Shown here: positions 9,962 through 21,762 of the stretch, piece after piece
Numbering within the stretch: position 1 is the stretch's first letter
Layout: every line of letters begins with the position of its first letter
Source of the DNA: Candidatus Peregrinibacteria bacterium RIFOXYA2_FULL_41_18
GTDB lineage: Bacteria; Patescibacteriota; Gracilibacteria; UBA1369; UBA12470
Assembly: GCA_001788795.1 (NCBI GenBank)
Contig: MFXH01000009.1
Coordinates: forward strand, 1 to 64,000
Direction: 5' to 3'
DNA length: 64,000 nt
Notes under the pieces: generated by a model
Seen by the model: only the letters and a program-made list of their open reading frames with translations
Databases searched by the model: none
Told to the model about the DNA's origin: nothing
Translations under genes and position numbers: made by a program

Positions 9962-12289
9962 TTGCAAAAGTCTGATGGACAGTATAATTTTACGGATGGA
10001 TCAATCAAAATAAAAATTATGACGGAAAATTTTGAAGTAGGGGAGGTTTCGAATGAAGTGAATTGGCCGCTTTTTACGCGGTTCTTGGTGTTTTTTGTTG
10101 TTTCGGGATCTCTTTTTTTGATCTTTTTGTGGGTTGTTTTTTTGAAATCGGTTTCTGTTGATGCGATGTTGAAGCCTTCAGTTATAGCTACGGATGGAGA
10201 TTTCGAGGTTGGAGATTACGCGGTTGATAATGATTACGAAGTCTATTTTGATGGAATAGATTTGATGAGATTTACTGCCGGAAGCGAGTTTTCTATTGAA
10301 GATGTTTCAGAGGATCAAGGTTTTTATACCGTTTCGATAATTCTTGAGAATGGAGGCGTGTGGGTTGCGAATATGGGAGGAGTTTTGGACGTAAAAATTA
10401 AATCCGATGATTTCATGTTCCAAAATGTTGATGGATATTATTATGTTGAGAAGGATGATTCGAAAGTTTTTGCTTATGCGTATAAACATCCATGCGAAGT
10501 TCATTTCCTTGGCGACTCGGATAATTCTCTGAACAGTTATCTATTGCCTGAGGGATATTATGTTGATTTTTCGATTGGGGCGGTTGCTGATGTTATTGCC
10601 GATTTGAGATATGCCAAACTTGTGAAGGATTATCCTTTTTATGCAATCAGCAACAATGAAGAACGTGATTTCATAGAGGAGTTTGCAGAGTCCGATGATG
10701 ATAGGTATCGCAAGATATTGTCCGATTTTGAAAATTTGGTAATTGAAAACTATGGTTCTTATGATAGCGAAGGATTGTCTGCAAAAATTGAATCAGGGAT
10801 AGATTTTCTACGCGATAAGCTGACTTTTTCTAAGACAAAAAAGGTTGAAAACGTAGAGCAAGACACTCTTAAGTCTTTGAATTTGGCGCTCTACCTAAGT
10901 GTTCAAGGGCAGGGTGAACAGGCTATTGTCGTTTTGACAGAGATAGAGCAGGGGAGTGTTGATAGTGATCAGTATGTTTCTTATTTGAATTACCTGAATG
11001 TTGTTCTTAATAATTCGGTTTATGGAGATGATTTATATCCTGTCAAAAATTATTTAAGAGAGTTGCTTTATTCAGTTGGCGTTGAAGATGGAATAATTGT
11101 TTTAAGGGAAAGGTTGAATGAAATCTACGATCTTGTTAATTCTGGAGAGGTTGCCTTGGCAAAATCGGCTTTTTCCGATTATGAGCGCGGATGGTGGGAT
11201 TTTCTTGGTATGTCTTCGGACGAGTTGTCTGTTTACAGGAAGGATATAAGTGAAGAGAGGGAGCTTTTGTCAGTTTTGCTTTTGGGAACTGAAGGTTTTT
11301 ATAGCGCTGATTATTTTGGACTTCTTGAGAGTTTTGAAGATGCAATTTTCAAGGTTGCTGTTTCCGGTACCGATTTGGATGAGGAAAGGCAATCTTTTGT
11401 TTCATCAAAAGTAAAAGCTCTTAATAAGATAGAATCTCTTGTTGCAGGTGGTGATCTTTCGATTGATGCCGCAACGGATCTTATGATCATGCTTTTGGAG
11501 AGTGCGGATGTTCTTATGGGTGAGATAGAGTCCGAGGCTGCGGTGCTTACATATTATCAATCCGAGATAGATCATTCTTGGATTGTTGTACAGTTTATAA
11601 ATTCCGTTGAATATTCGAGCTTGTCCGGAAGTTTTGATGAGAAACTTGAGGCTTATATGCAGAAAGAGCAGGATATTGAGGAGTTGAAGAGTTATCTGCA
11701 GGGTTTGCATTTGGGTGCCGATAGCGCAAGTGAACTCACCCTTGATGAGGCGAAGTCTATTGTTGAGGATGATCTGGATGGAGTCTCGATTTCTTATGAT
11801 TCCGTTTCTTCGGTTGGAGATAGCGCTTATAGATTATTTACGATTGATGGTGCTAGTCTTGGAGGTGTTGATTTTGAAGCAAAATATGATAGAGAAAGTC
11901 GTTTGATTTACGATTTGGTTGTTGGAGAGGTTAGGTTTACGACCGGTGTTCGGTTGGAAGATTTGGAGGATGTTGTTGCAGGGCTTGAATCTGGTGGTGG
12001 TGAGGAGGAAGTAGGGGAAGTTGAAGAAGTTGGGGAAGTTGATGAGAGAAGTTTCACTTATTCCGAACAAGTTGCGATAGGATTGCTTCAGGATTATTTA
12101 GCTGAGTATGGCATTGCGATTTCGGAGTCTAATATAGTAGATGTTGATGTCGAGAATGATGTTTTTACTCTTGAGAATGTCGAAATAGGCGATGGTCTTG
12201 TTGATTTCGTTATTTATTTGGAAAGTGGGTTGGTGAGTGGGGTTGAAGGAGTTGAGACGGTTGAAGAGTTGGTGAATATTAGACAGTAG
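9962..12289 (+). CDS. Membrane-anchored hypothetical protein with FecR-like region near the N-terminus (start may be 10019)
   Basis: Single N-terminal TM (FTRFLVFFVVSGSLFLIFLWVVFL) and long acidic extracytoplasmic part. Confidence 0.65.
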   Translation: MQKSDGQYNFTDGSIKIKIMTENFEVGEVSNEVNWPLFTRFLVFFVVSGSLFLIFLWVVFLKSVSVDAMLKPSVIATDGDFEVGDYAVDNDYEVYFDGIDLMRFTAGSEFSIEDVSEDQGFYTVSIILENGGVWVANMGGVLDVKIKSDDFMFQNVDGYYYVEKDDSKVFAYAYKHPCEVHFLGDSDNSLNSYLLPEGYYVDFSIGAVADVIADLRYAKLVKDYPFYAISNNEERDFIEEFAESDDDRYRKILSDFENLVIENYGSYDSEGLSAKIESGIDFLRDKLTFSKTKKVENVEQDTLKSLNLALYLSVQGQGEQAIVVLTEIEQGSVDSDQYVSYLNYLNVVLNNSVYGDDLYPVKNYLRELLYSVGVEDGIIVLRERLNEIYDLVNSGEVALAKSAFSDYERGWWDFLGMSSDELSVYRKDISEERELLSVLLLGTEGFYSADYFGLLESFEDAIFKVAVSGTDLDEERQSFVSSKVKALNKIESLVAGGDLSIDAATDLMIMLLESADVLMGEIESEAAVLTYYQSEIDHSWIVVQFINSVEYSSLSGSFDEKLEAYMQKEQDIEELKSYLQGLHLGADSASELTLDEAKSIVEDDLDGVSISYDSVSSVGDSAYRLFTIDGASLGGVDFEAKYDRESRLIYDLVVGEVRFTTGVRLEDLEDVVAGLESGGGEEEVGEVEEVGEVDERSFTYSEQVAIGLLQDYLAEYGIAISESNIVDVDVENDVFTLENVEIGDGLVDFVIYLESGLVSGVEGVETVEELVNIRQ

Positions 12290-12368
12290 ACAGCAGAGCC
12301 GAAAGCTAATTCTGCTTTTGTTTTCTGTGGTCTGATGCTAAAATTTCGCAGTCTGTAATTTAAAATAA

Positions 12369-14297
<1,929 letters not shown>

Positions 14298-14413
14298 AGT
14301 AGGGGAAGTTGAAGAAGTGACATAGTGACATAGTGACATAGTGGAGAGGGGGAGGGGAAATGCAACTTACGACCTACGACTTATGACCTTCTAATCATTA
14401 AAAAATAAAAAAT

Positions 14414-14830
14414 ATGAAAACTGCGTTAAAGGTATTTTTTGTGGCGTTGGTCGTGATTATTATCGGTGGTGTATTTATGGTTAAAGGATGTTTGTCTGCT
14501 ATCAATTCTACCGAAGCTGATACAAAAGCTTTTTTCCAATCTGTTATAGATGAGGGGTCGCAAGTCGCTTATGATAAGACATCAGATTATTTCAAGGAAG
14601 CTACGACTTTTGAGGATTTTGATGCTTTTGTTCAGAGTTCAGGCGTTTTGGATTATGTTGATTTTCAAAGTACCGGATATGAGGTTTCAACTTATGATGG
14701 TGTGGCTACCAAGACTATTAATGGCACTATGATGTTTAATGATGGTACGTCGATTGATATGTATTGCGATTGGGTTCAAGTTGGGGAGGAGTGGAAGGTG
14801 CTTGGATTCGGGGGAACGGTGGTGGAGTAG
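14414..14830 (+). CDS. Small membrane-anchored/secreted hypothetical protein
   Basis: N-terminal hydrophobic segment ALKVFFVALVVIIIGGVFMV; coding orientation after gyrB. Confidence 0.6.
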   Translation: MKTALKVFFVALVVIIIGGVFMVKGCLSAINSTEADTKAFFQSVIDEGSQVAYDKTSDYFKEATTFEDFDAFVQSSGVLDYVDFQSTGYEVSTYDGVATKTINGTMMFNDGTSIDMYCDWVQVGEEWKVLGFGGTVVE

Positions 14831-14943
14831 GGTTAATAGGTTAAGGTCTATTGATTTTAATATTTAACCAGTCGTGCGTGTATTGACGTATGGTGTTTTT
14901 TTTGGTATAATTATTGGATTTCAATTAATAATAAAAACACATT

Positions 14944-17514
14944 ATGTCCAAACTATTTTTTGCACAAAATCGTTTGCTGTTTAAGGATCCTGAACAAAAT
15001 CCTGCTCGTAATGATAGTGTTGATAGCATGTCCTCAGGTGTATCAGATCACGCTGTTTCTGTTGTTGACTCTCCGGAACTTGCTGAATTACGTGCTAAGA
15101 TTGAAGATCAGCAATCACGTATAGATGAGCTTCAAAGCAGGTCTGCCATGGATATGGTTGGTAGTGATGTTGAGAGAGTTCATGCATACATTGATGATGC
15201 GGCTGATAGAGCTGTCGATTCTTTGAAAAGCGCTTTTGGAAAAGGTTATGAGTCTGCCAAGTCTTATGTTGTTGGCAGCGCAGAAGAAGCTATGTCTGCC
15301 GCTGAAAAAGCACTTCAGCAGGCCAGAGATGCTGCAGATGCACAGTTGGCCGAATTGTATTCTGAATATACTGCAACTGTTGAACGTGTTCAGGTTGCTG
15401 TGAAAGATGGTTGGGGTGATTTAATAGAGGCTGGGGTTGTTACTCTTGAAGAGATTAACAATGTTGAGAGCTGGACAACAAAACAAGTTCTTGCCGTTGC
15501 TCAACAAGCTGTCACTGTTGGTGCTCAAATTAAGACATTGCCTGATGTATTTTGGACTGCAGTTGATAATGTTCAGAGTTTGACTTCGCAGGAGGCTAAA
15601 GTGCTATTGCAGTGCGTGAAAACACTTGGTGGCAATGTCGATACTTTTGTCGATACTTTGGTGAAGCAAGGAGGAGATATGATTGCAGTTGCTCTTAATG
15701 AAGTTAAAGATGATACTCAAAGAGTTGTTGATGTTGTTGGCATCGCTTTACAAGATGGCTCTGCTACTTTTTACAAAGCACTTGATACGGTTGTTGGGTT
15801 GCGTATGGAGGTTGGTGACGTTGTTGGTTCATTATTGGAACAGGGTAAGATGAAGGTTTCGGATGTGGCCAGACTGGTTGTTGAAAAAAAGAATTATGCT
15901 GTTGATGCAGTCAATGCTTTGATGAACTCCGGTGTGCAAAAGATTGATGCGTTTGCTCGTATTGTTGCTCAAGATGCTAGACAACTTGAAGCTACTGTTG
16001 CTGTTCTTGTAGAGTCCGGTGAGCAGGCTGTTAATAAATTTGTTGAATCTGCGTTGGTTGTCGGCAAGACGGCAGGATTAGCTGTTCTTGCAGCTCTCGC
16101 TTCTGCTGGCTATGGAGTGAATGAGACCATTCGTAGTGTTGTTTCCAGAGGCAGAGTGACTGTAGAAAATCTTGCGTGGATGGTTTCTTATAATGTTGAT
16201 TATTGCAAGGCTGTAGTCGATGGTACTTACAATGCCGGTGTCGATAAGTTTAATGAGATGTGTGCTGCGGTTATGGCTAATAAAGATTCTGCTTTAGCTT
16301 GGTTGGATGGGGTTGAAGCTGCCGGTGTTGAACAGTTGAACGCTCTTGCGCAATATCTTGGTGAGAATAAAGATGAAGCTGTTGCAATGTGTTCTTATGC
16401 GATTGCCGAAGGGCAGCAGTCATTTAACAGGGTTATGGATACGCTGGTTGGTGCTGGACTTGAGGTGAATGATCTAGTTGGTGGTTTAGTTGATAGGGGA
16501 GAGGTTGAGCTTAATGCTGTGCTTGTTTGGGCTGGTGATAATGTCGAGAAAACTCAGGTAGTGGTTGGTGCGATTATCGATGCCGGTGATCAGAAAGTTG
16601 AACAATTGCTTGCCATTGTTGGCGAACAAAAAGATAAAGTAGAAAGAGTTGCTTCTGCAGCTGTTGCTCTTGGGGATAAGTATGCTGCTGAAATTGCGAT
16701 TGGAGCTTTTGTTTTGATGAATATACGTACGGTTTTGGTCGTTGGAGCGCTTGCTGCTGCTGGGTATGGGATCAATAAAGTCTTTACTGCTGCGTTAGAT
16801 GCCGGACGTGTTCAGGCTGGAAGGTTGGTTGAATTTGTTTCAGTTCAATCAGAATATGCAGCTTCATTGGCGGAAGCGTCTTATGCTGTCGGTGTTCAGA
16901 AGTTTAATGAGGTTACTGATGCTGCTATGCAAGAGGGTGAAGTTGCGTTGGCGTGGTTTAATACTGTTAAGGAATCTGGTCAGGAAAAGGTTGCTGTTCT
17001 TGCAAAAAATTTACAGCAGAAACAGCAGGAATTGGCGGTTTTAGCAGGACAAGCTATGGATCAGGGTGAGGAAGCTTTTTACAATACGGTTGATACACTT
17101 GCAGGTGCTGGCTTGGAGGTTAAAGATGTTATGGTTGCCCTTGTTGATAAAGCTGATACAAAAATTGATCAATTGGTTGCTGTTTGTGCTGCCAAGAAAG
17201 ATTATATGGTTGGGTTGGCTTCTGCTACTGCGGTTGCAACTCGTGAGAGAGCAAGTCAGATTATTGTTGCTGTTAATGCCGAGGTTCAGGCAAAAGAGGC
17301 TTTTGTTAAGGCGACTATCAATGCTGGACAAGATGTTTTGGTTGCTAACTATGAAGCTGCACAAGCGGTTGGTATTAATCTGGGTAGGAGAGCTGAAAGA
17401 AAATATAATGCTGCGAAGAAGGATATTGCTGACGAGCAAAGAAGGTTGGAAGAGAGAGGTCGTAAGGCTAGAGTCAGTGATGCCAATGGTCCTGCTACAG
17501 ATGTTGATCTTTAA
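14944..17514 (+). CDS. Large all-helical repeat protein (856 aa)
   Basis: Consensus-like promoter at 14906; LDTVVGLRMEVGDVV / MDTLVGAGLEVNDLV / VDTLAGAGLEVKDVM begin at nt 15781, 16435, 17089, exactly 654 nt apart. Confidence 0.85.
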   Translation: MSKLFFAQNRLLFKDPEQNPARNDSVDSMSSGVSDHAVSVVDSPELAELRAKIEDQQSRIDELQSRSAMDMVGSDVERVHAYIDDAADRAVDSLKSAFGKGYESAKSYVVGSAEEAMSAAEKALQQARDAADAQLAELYSEYTATVERVQVAVKDGWGDLIEAGVVTLEEINNVESWTTKQVLAVAQQAVTVGAQIKTLPDVFWTAVDNVQSLTSQEAKVLLQCVKTLGGNVDTFVDTLVKQGGDMIAVALNEVKDDTQRVVDVVGIALQDGSATFYKALDTVVGLRMEVGDVVGSLLEQGKMKVSDVARLVVEKKNYAVDAVNALMNSGVQKIDAFARIVAQDARQLEATVAVLVESGEQAVNKFVESALVVGKTAGLAVLAALASAGYGVNETIRSVVSRGRVTVENLAWMVSYNVDYCKAVVDGTYNAGVDKFNEMCAAVMANKDSALAWLDGVEAAGVEQLNALAQYLGENKDEAVAMCSYAIAEGQQSFNRVMDTLVGAGLEVNDLVGGLVDRGEVELNAVLVWAGDNVEKTQVVVGAIIDAGDQKVEQLLAIVGEQKDKVERVASAAVALGDKYAAEIAIGAFVLMNIRTVLVVGALAAAGYGINKVFTAALDAGRVQAGRLVEFVSVQSEYAASLAEASYAVGVQKFNEVTDAAMQEGEVALAWFNTVKESGQEKVAVLAKNLQQKQQELAVLAGQAMDQGEEAFYNTVDTLAGAGLEVKDVMVALVDKADTKIDQLVAVCAAKKDYMVGLASATAVATRERASQIIVAVNAEVQAKEAFVKATINAGQDVLVANYEAAQAVGINLGRRAERKYNAAKKDIADEQRRLEERGRKARVSDANGPATDVDL

Positions 17515-17539
17515 ATTAAATTTTAATTAAAATACAATT

Positions 17540-17746
17540 ATGGCTAAACAAAAATCAAATGTTGGCAGTAAGCTAAATAAAATCGTGCTTGATGCCTTGA
17601 ACGATTATCAGGCAAAAAGAGATGGTTTATTAAAAGATTATCTTGTCAAAGTTAAGAAAATAAAAAAAGATAGTATGAAGAAAATAGAGATTGCTGTCGA
17701 GAAGTCCGAACAAAATGCAGCAGATGCTCTTATAGATGAGGTTTAG
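17540..17746 (+). CDS. Small Lys-rich coiled-coil hypothetical protein
   Basis: 68-aa ORF 25 bp downstream of the repeat protein. Confidence 0.55.
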   Translation: MAKQKSNVGSKLNKIVLDALNDYQAKRDGLLKDYLVKVKKIKKDSMKKIEIAVEKSEQNAADALIDEV

Positions 17747-17754
17747 TACTTATC

Positions 17755-18957
17755 TTATATTTTTCTTTTCCAGATTCCGTTTTCGTATTTGAATGACAAT
17801 TCTTCTTTTGCTTTTGATGATGGATCTTCCATTGTCCATGTGAATGAGAATCCTTCATCCACATCTGATTTTGTAAATTCAAGTGGTTCATTTGAGCGTA
17901 CTGATCTTGGTGTGCTTCCTGAGTTGCTCAATTCGGTTCCATTTATTTCACTTCTGTACCAGTAATTTATTTCTTCTGGTGCTTTTAGTTGAGATACGTT
18001 GTAATAGTACACCATTATTTCCGGATGTGTTCCTTCGTCGTCTAGATTAGGAATTACAAGTAAGTTCCTTCTTTGAGTTGGCTTGAAAATATTACATTTC
18101 GATATGAATTTTTCTACTTCTGTTTTTCTGTCCGGTGATGCGTTTGCGATTATTATGTCTGGTATGTCTTTTAGGTGCGTTGGTCTAGAGCTTCTTAATT
18201 GTAGAAGTCGGTATGAAATTTCAGGGTCTATTTCTTCAAGTTCGTGCCAAAATACTCTCATCGTGTTTATTTGCAAATATTCAGTATCTGATTCCATAAA
18301 TCCTTTGGTGATGTTGCCGTCTTCTCTGAATATCCCTTCTAGGCTCATTAAGTAAGCAGGTTCCACTCTTGGCATGTCTATATTCGGGATTGGATCAGCT
18401 ATTTCATAAGCGACTCCTTCTCCTATGAAATCGGTGGAGTCTTTTGATGCTGTTGTTTGATATACGCCGTGTACAAGTTCATGAGCAACGGTTTCATCTG
18501 ATGGATTCCCGTTGATTATAATGTATTGTACTCCGTTTATTCTGTCTTTTGGTGTTAGGGCTGAAGAGTTCTCACTTGTTTGCGTATCTTCTTTGTTAAG
18601 AATGACAACCACAGCTGTTACATCTGTTGCTGGTTGTATTGGCATGCGCTTTGAAGTATCTGTAATAGTTTTTTTGATTTCTTCGATTTGTTGTCTATCT
18701 TCGTTTATTCCTATGAATTCGTAGCTTAATCCGTTTATAGTTATGGTTTCTATAGTTTCTTGATTGCGGTGTTGTTTTGCCCATTCTCTTAACTCAGTTG
18801 GTTCTTGGCTTATTGGATATCCTGTTATTGCTGTATCTATAATATTTTGACATCCTGTTGATGCGGCAAGGCTTACTGCTAGAAGTGCTGGGATTCTAGT
18901 ATTGCATTTAACGGTTTCAGCTCTTGATGGTCTTATTTTAGGGTTTTCCGAAGTCAT
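17755..18957 (-). CDS. Putative lipoprotein with HExxH metallopeptidase-like motif
   Basis: Lipobox-like LAVSLAASTGC; VAHELVHGVY. Confidence 0.6.
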   Translation of the reverse strand: MTSENPKIRPSRAETVKCNTRIPALLAVSLAASTGCQNIIDTAITGYPISQEPTELREWAKQHRNQETIETITINGLSYEFIGINEDRQQIEEIKKTITDTSKRMPIQPATDVTAVVVILNKEDTQTSENSSALTPKDRINGVQYIIINGNPSDETVAHELVHGVYQTTASKDSTDFIGEGVAYEIADPIPNIDMPRVEPAYLMSLEGIFREDGNITKGFMESDTEYLQINTMRVFWHELEEIDPEISYRLLQLRSSRPTHLKDIPDIIIANASPDRKTEVEKFISKCNIFKPTQRRNLLVIPNLDDEGTHPEIMVYYYNVSQLKAPEEINYWYRSEINGTELSNSGSTPRSVRSNEPLEFTKSDVDEGFSFTWTMEDPSSKAKEELSFKYENGIWKRKI

Positions 18958-19064
18958 TTTATTTATGATTACATCTGTTAATTATACGTTAAACTTGTGA
19001 CTTGGTCAAATGTCGGTTTGGCTGCTTAGTCTTTTTATGCTATAATTATCAGATATAAACTCAT

Positions 19065-19379
19065 ATGGATCTCTCCTTCAATCTAAACTCCGACAATGAA
19101 TTAGTTGTAGAGGCGGTTGCCAAGCCGTCCGGTGATCTCTTTTTGGGCACTCTTGAAGAGTTCCAGAAGCTTATTAAGACGCTTAATCGTAAGGCTAAGG
19201 ATGAAGCTGAATATGTCTTCCAAAATATGGAGAAGGATTTCTGGGTTTTACAGGAGGATTATCATGACAGTGATGAGTTCGATTGTGCGATTTTCCGTGT
19301 AGTGAAAGGGGAGGTTTATGCGCTTAGTCATGATGTGTTGAATTTTCTGAATAAAATTAGGAATAAATTTCGTGTTTAA
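19065..19379 (+). CDS. Hypothetical protein (104 aa)
   Basis: Promoter TATAATTATCAGATATAAA immediately upstream; complete ORF. Confidence 0.6.
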   Translation: MDLSFNLNSDNELVVEAVAKPSGDLFLGTLEEFQKLIKTLNRKAKDEAEYVFQNMEKDFWVLQEDYHDSDEFDCAIFRVVKGEVYALSHDVLNFLNKIRNKFRV

Positions 19380-19457
19380 TTTTTGACTTTTGCAGGCGCT
19401 ATCTGTAAAATCTCTTTTTGCAGTTATATATTTAACGATTGAAAGGAGGATTTTAAC

Positions 19458-19670
19458 ATGATAGGCGTAAAAAAATACCCGAAAGTTTCAAACGACAGAT
19501 TAGTGAATTTGTTCAACAAAGTTGTATCGAAGAGCCGTGTTCTTCTAACTGCTAAGTCTCGCAAATTCAGGGATAAACAGAGAGAAAACCCAAATCCAAG
19601 ATTAGAAAAAGCGAAAGCGATTATGGCGGCCAAGTTCCGCGCTGAAAAAGCGAAGAAGAAGTATTATTAA
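19458..19670 (+). CDS. Ribosomal protein bS21-like
   Basis: SD-like GAAAGGAGG upstream; SNDRLVNLFNKVVSKSRVLLTAKSRKFRDKQRENPNPRLEKAKA resembles the bS21 pattern; followed by a terminator. Confidence 0.55.
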   Translation: MIGVKKYPKVSNDRLVNLFNKVVSKSRVLLTAKSRKFRDKQRENPNPRLEKAKAIMAAKFRAEKAKKKYY

Positions 19671-19674
19671 TTGC

Positions 19675-19707
19675 GTAAGGGTCGCCTCTCGGCGGCCCTT
19701 TTGTTTT
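19675..19707 (+). terminator. Rho-independent terminator after bS21-like gene
   Basis: AAGGGTCGCC-TCTC-GGCGGCCCTT-TTGTTTT. Confidence 0.8.
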
Positions 19708-19709
19708 AT

Positions 19710-20555
19710 ATGAAAATTCAAGATTTATTAAACAAGGCGAAAAAAGACAAGAAACTTCTGGAGGCGGAGCTCTTGGTTTCTCATGTCCTTGATATGACTC
19801 GTGAAAGTGTTGTTGCTCATCCCGAATATGAGCTTTCCACAGATCAGATTTCTAAGCTTCATGTTTATTGGGCGCGTCTGATGAATGGCGAGCCGCTTGC
19901 GTATTTGGTGAATCGTAAGGAGTTTTATGGCTTGGATTTTTATGTAGATAAAAACGTACTGATTCCTCGTCCGGAAACGGAATTGCTAGTCGATTTGACG
20001 CTTGATGTGAGCCGCGAAGTGCGATTTGTGAATAAAAAAAGTGTTCAAGTTGTGGATGTCGGAACGGGTGCCGGTCCGGTTGCTTGCGCTCTTGCGAAGA
20101 CAGATCCTCGACTGAAGGTAACTGCTATCGATGTTAGTGAAAACGCCTGCGAGATCGCTCGTAAGAATGCGCGTGAAATAGGTGTTGATGTTGAGGTTTT
20201 GTGTGGAGATTTGCTAGAGCCTTTTAAAGGTAGGAGCGTTGATATTATCGCTGCGAATTTGCCTTATATCGGTACAAAAGAGAATAGTTTTGTTCTCAAG
20301 GAGGTTGCCGATTATGAGCCTTCCCTTGCGCTTTATGGAGGAGATGACGGGCTTAGGCTTTACGATCGAATGTTTAAGCAGATTTTGGATTTTAAATTGA
20401 AACCTGCTTATATTCTTGGAGAGTTCGGATGTTTTCAGGCTGCCGATATGTCCGAGATGATTTCACGGTATTTCCCTGATGTGCAATTTGAGATTAAACA
20501 GGATTTGGCTGGATTAGACCGCGATTTTGCAATAGAGATAATAGATAATAGATAA
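19710..20555 (+). CDS. prmC: Release factor glutamine methyltransferase (start chosen at 19710, not 19671)
   Basis: PLAYLVNRKEFYGLDFYVDKNVLIPRPETELLVD; VDVGTGAGPVACALA; AANLPYIG (NPPY-equivalent); the 19671 start lies in the terminator. Confidence 0.9.
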   Translation: MKIQDLLNKAKKDKKLLEAELLVSHVLDMTRESVVAHPEYELSTDQISKLHVYWARLMNGEPLAYLVNRKEFYGLDFYVDKNVLIPRPETELLVDLTLDVSREVRFVNKKSVQVVDVGTGAGPVACALAKTDPRLKVTAIDVSENACEIARKNAREIGVDVEVLCGDLLEPFKGRSVDIIAANLPYIGTKENSFVLKEVADYEPSLALYGGDDGLRLYDRMFKQILDFKLKPAYILGEFGCFQAADMSEMISRYFPDVQFEIKQDLAGLDRDFAIEIIDNR

Positions 20556-20636
20556 AAGATTAGGGAGACTTAATTGCTAGCGCAAGATGGCTTATAGTAT
20601 TATGATTTCGTTCGATTTCTCCGTTAATTTAATTTT

Positions 20637-21716
20637 ATGCTCGAAAAAAATCATATAGAAAAATTGCAGACGCTTGAGGATGAGCTTGTCGTTATAGAAA
20701 ACAAGCTTTCTGATCCGAATGTAATTTCAAATCAGGTGGAATATAAGAACCTTAATATAAGGCGCAATGATTTGATGAGAGTTGTTGAGTTGTTTAGAGA
20801 ATTCAAGAAGTTTGTTAAAGCCATTAAGGATTCCGAAGCTATGCTTGAAACTGAAAATGACGAGGAGCTTAGGGCGATGGCTAAGGAGGAGCTTAATAGT
20901 TCGCGTGCAAGTGTTGAAAAAATTGAGAATGATATCAAAGTTGAGCTTTTGCCCAAGGATCCTAATGATGCCAAGAATGCAATTATAGAAATTCGTGCCG
21001 GAACGGGAGGTGAAGAGGCGGCGATTTTTGGCGGAGATCTTATGAGAATGTATATGAAATATCTTGAACGAAACGGGTTTAAGGTTGAGTTGATGAGTAA
21101 AAGTGAGAGCGATCATGGACTTAAAGAAGTTATTTTTAAAGCTGTTGGGTCGGGTGCTTATGGACGTATGAAGTACGAAAGCGGAGTTCATCGCGTACAG
21201 AGAATTCCGGAGACCGAGGCGAAAGGCAGAATTCATACTTCAGTAACGAGCGTTGTCGTTTTGCCGGAGGTTGGTGAAATCGAAATTGAGATAAGAGATC
21301 AAGACTTGAGGATTGATGTTTTTCGTTCAGGTGGTTCCGGAGGCCAGAGTGTTAATAGAACGGACTCTGCTGTAAGAATGACACATTTGCCTACAGGTAT
21401 GGTTGTGCAGTGTCAGGATGAGAAATCGCAACTTAAGAATAAGGTAAAAGCGTTGTCTGTTTTGAGATCGAGATTGTATGCCGCTGCCGAAGAAAAACGC
21501 CAAAAAGAACTTGGGGCGACTCGTCTAAGCCAAATCGGGGCAGGGGATAGAAGTGATAAAATCAGAACTTATAATTTCCCTCAAGATAGAGTTACGGATC
21601 ATAGAATTCATGCGAATTTCAGTAACTTGCCCAAGATTATGGATGGGTTTATAGATGATATTATTGATAAATTGACGATGGAGGATCAGGCGATGAAGAT
21701 GGCTGGTGCGAAGTAG
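20637..21716 (+). CDS. prfA: Peptide chain release factor 1
   Basis: GGSGGQSVNRTDSAVRMTHLPTGMVVQCQDEKSQ; HRVQRIPETEAKGRIHTS. Confidence 0.95.
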   Translation: MLEKNHIEKLQTLEDELVVIENKLSDPNVISNQVEYKNLNIRRNDLMRVVELFREFKKFVKAIKDSEAMLETENDEELRAMAKEELNSSRASVEKIENDIKVELLPKDPNDAKNAIIEIRAGTGGEEAAIFGGDLMRMYMKYLERNGFKVELMSKSESDHGLKEVIFKAVGSGAYGRMKYESGVHRVQRIPETEAKGRIHTSVTSVVVLPEVGEIEIEIRDQDLRIDVFRSGGSGGQSVNRTDSAVRMTHLPTGMVVQCQDEKSQLKNKVKALSVLRSRLYAAAEEKRQKELGATRLSQIGAGDRSDKIRTYNFPQDRVTDHRIHANFSNLPKIMDGFIDDIIDKLTMEDQAMKMAGAK

Positions 21717-21762
21717 ATGGTAGACAGCAAGGAGCAGACAGCAGAGAAGAGAAGAATCGAGC

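Noticed and set aside
19671-19709. ORF-track start of prmC at 19671 (MRKGRLSAALLFY...)
   Set aside because: That stretch is the terminator hairpin of the preceding gene; ATG at 19710 fits better.
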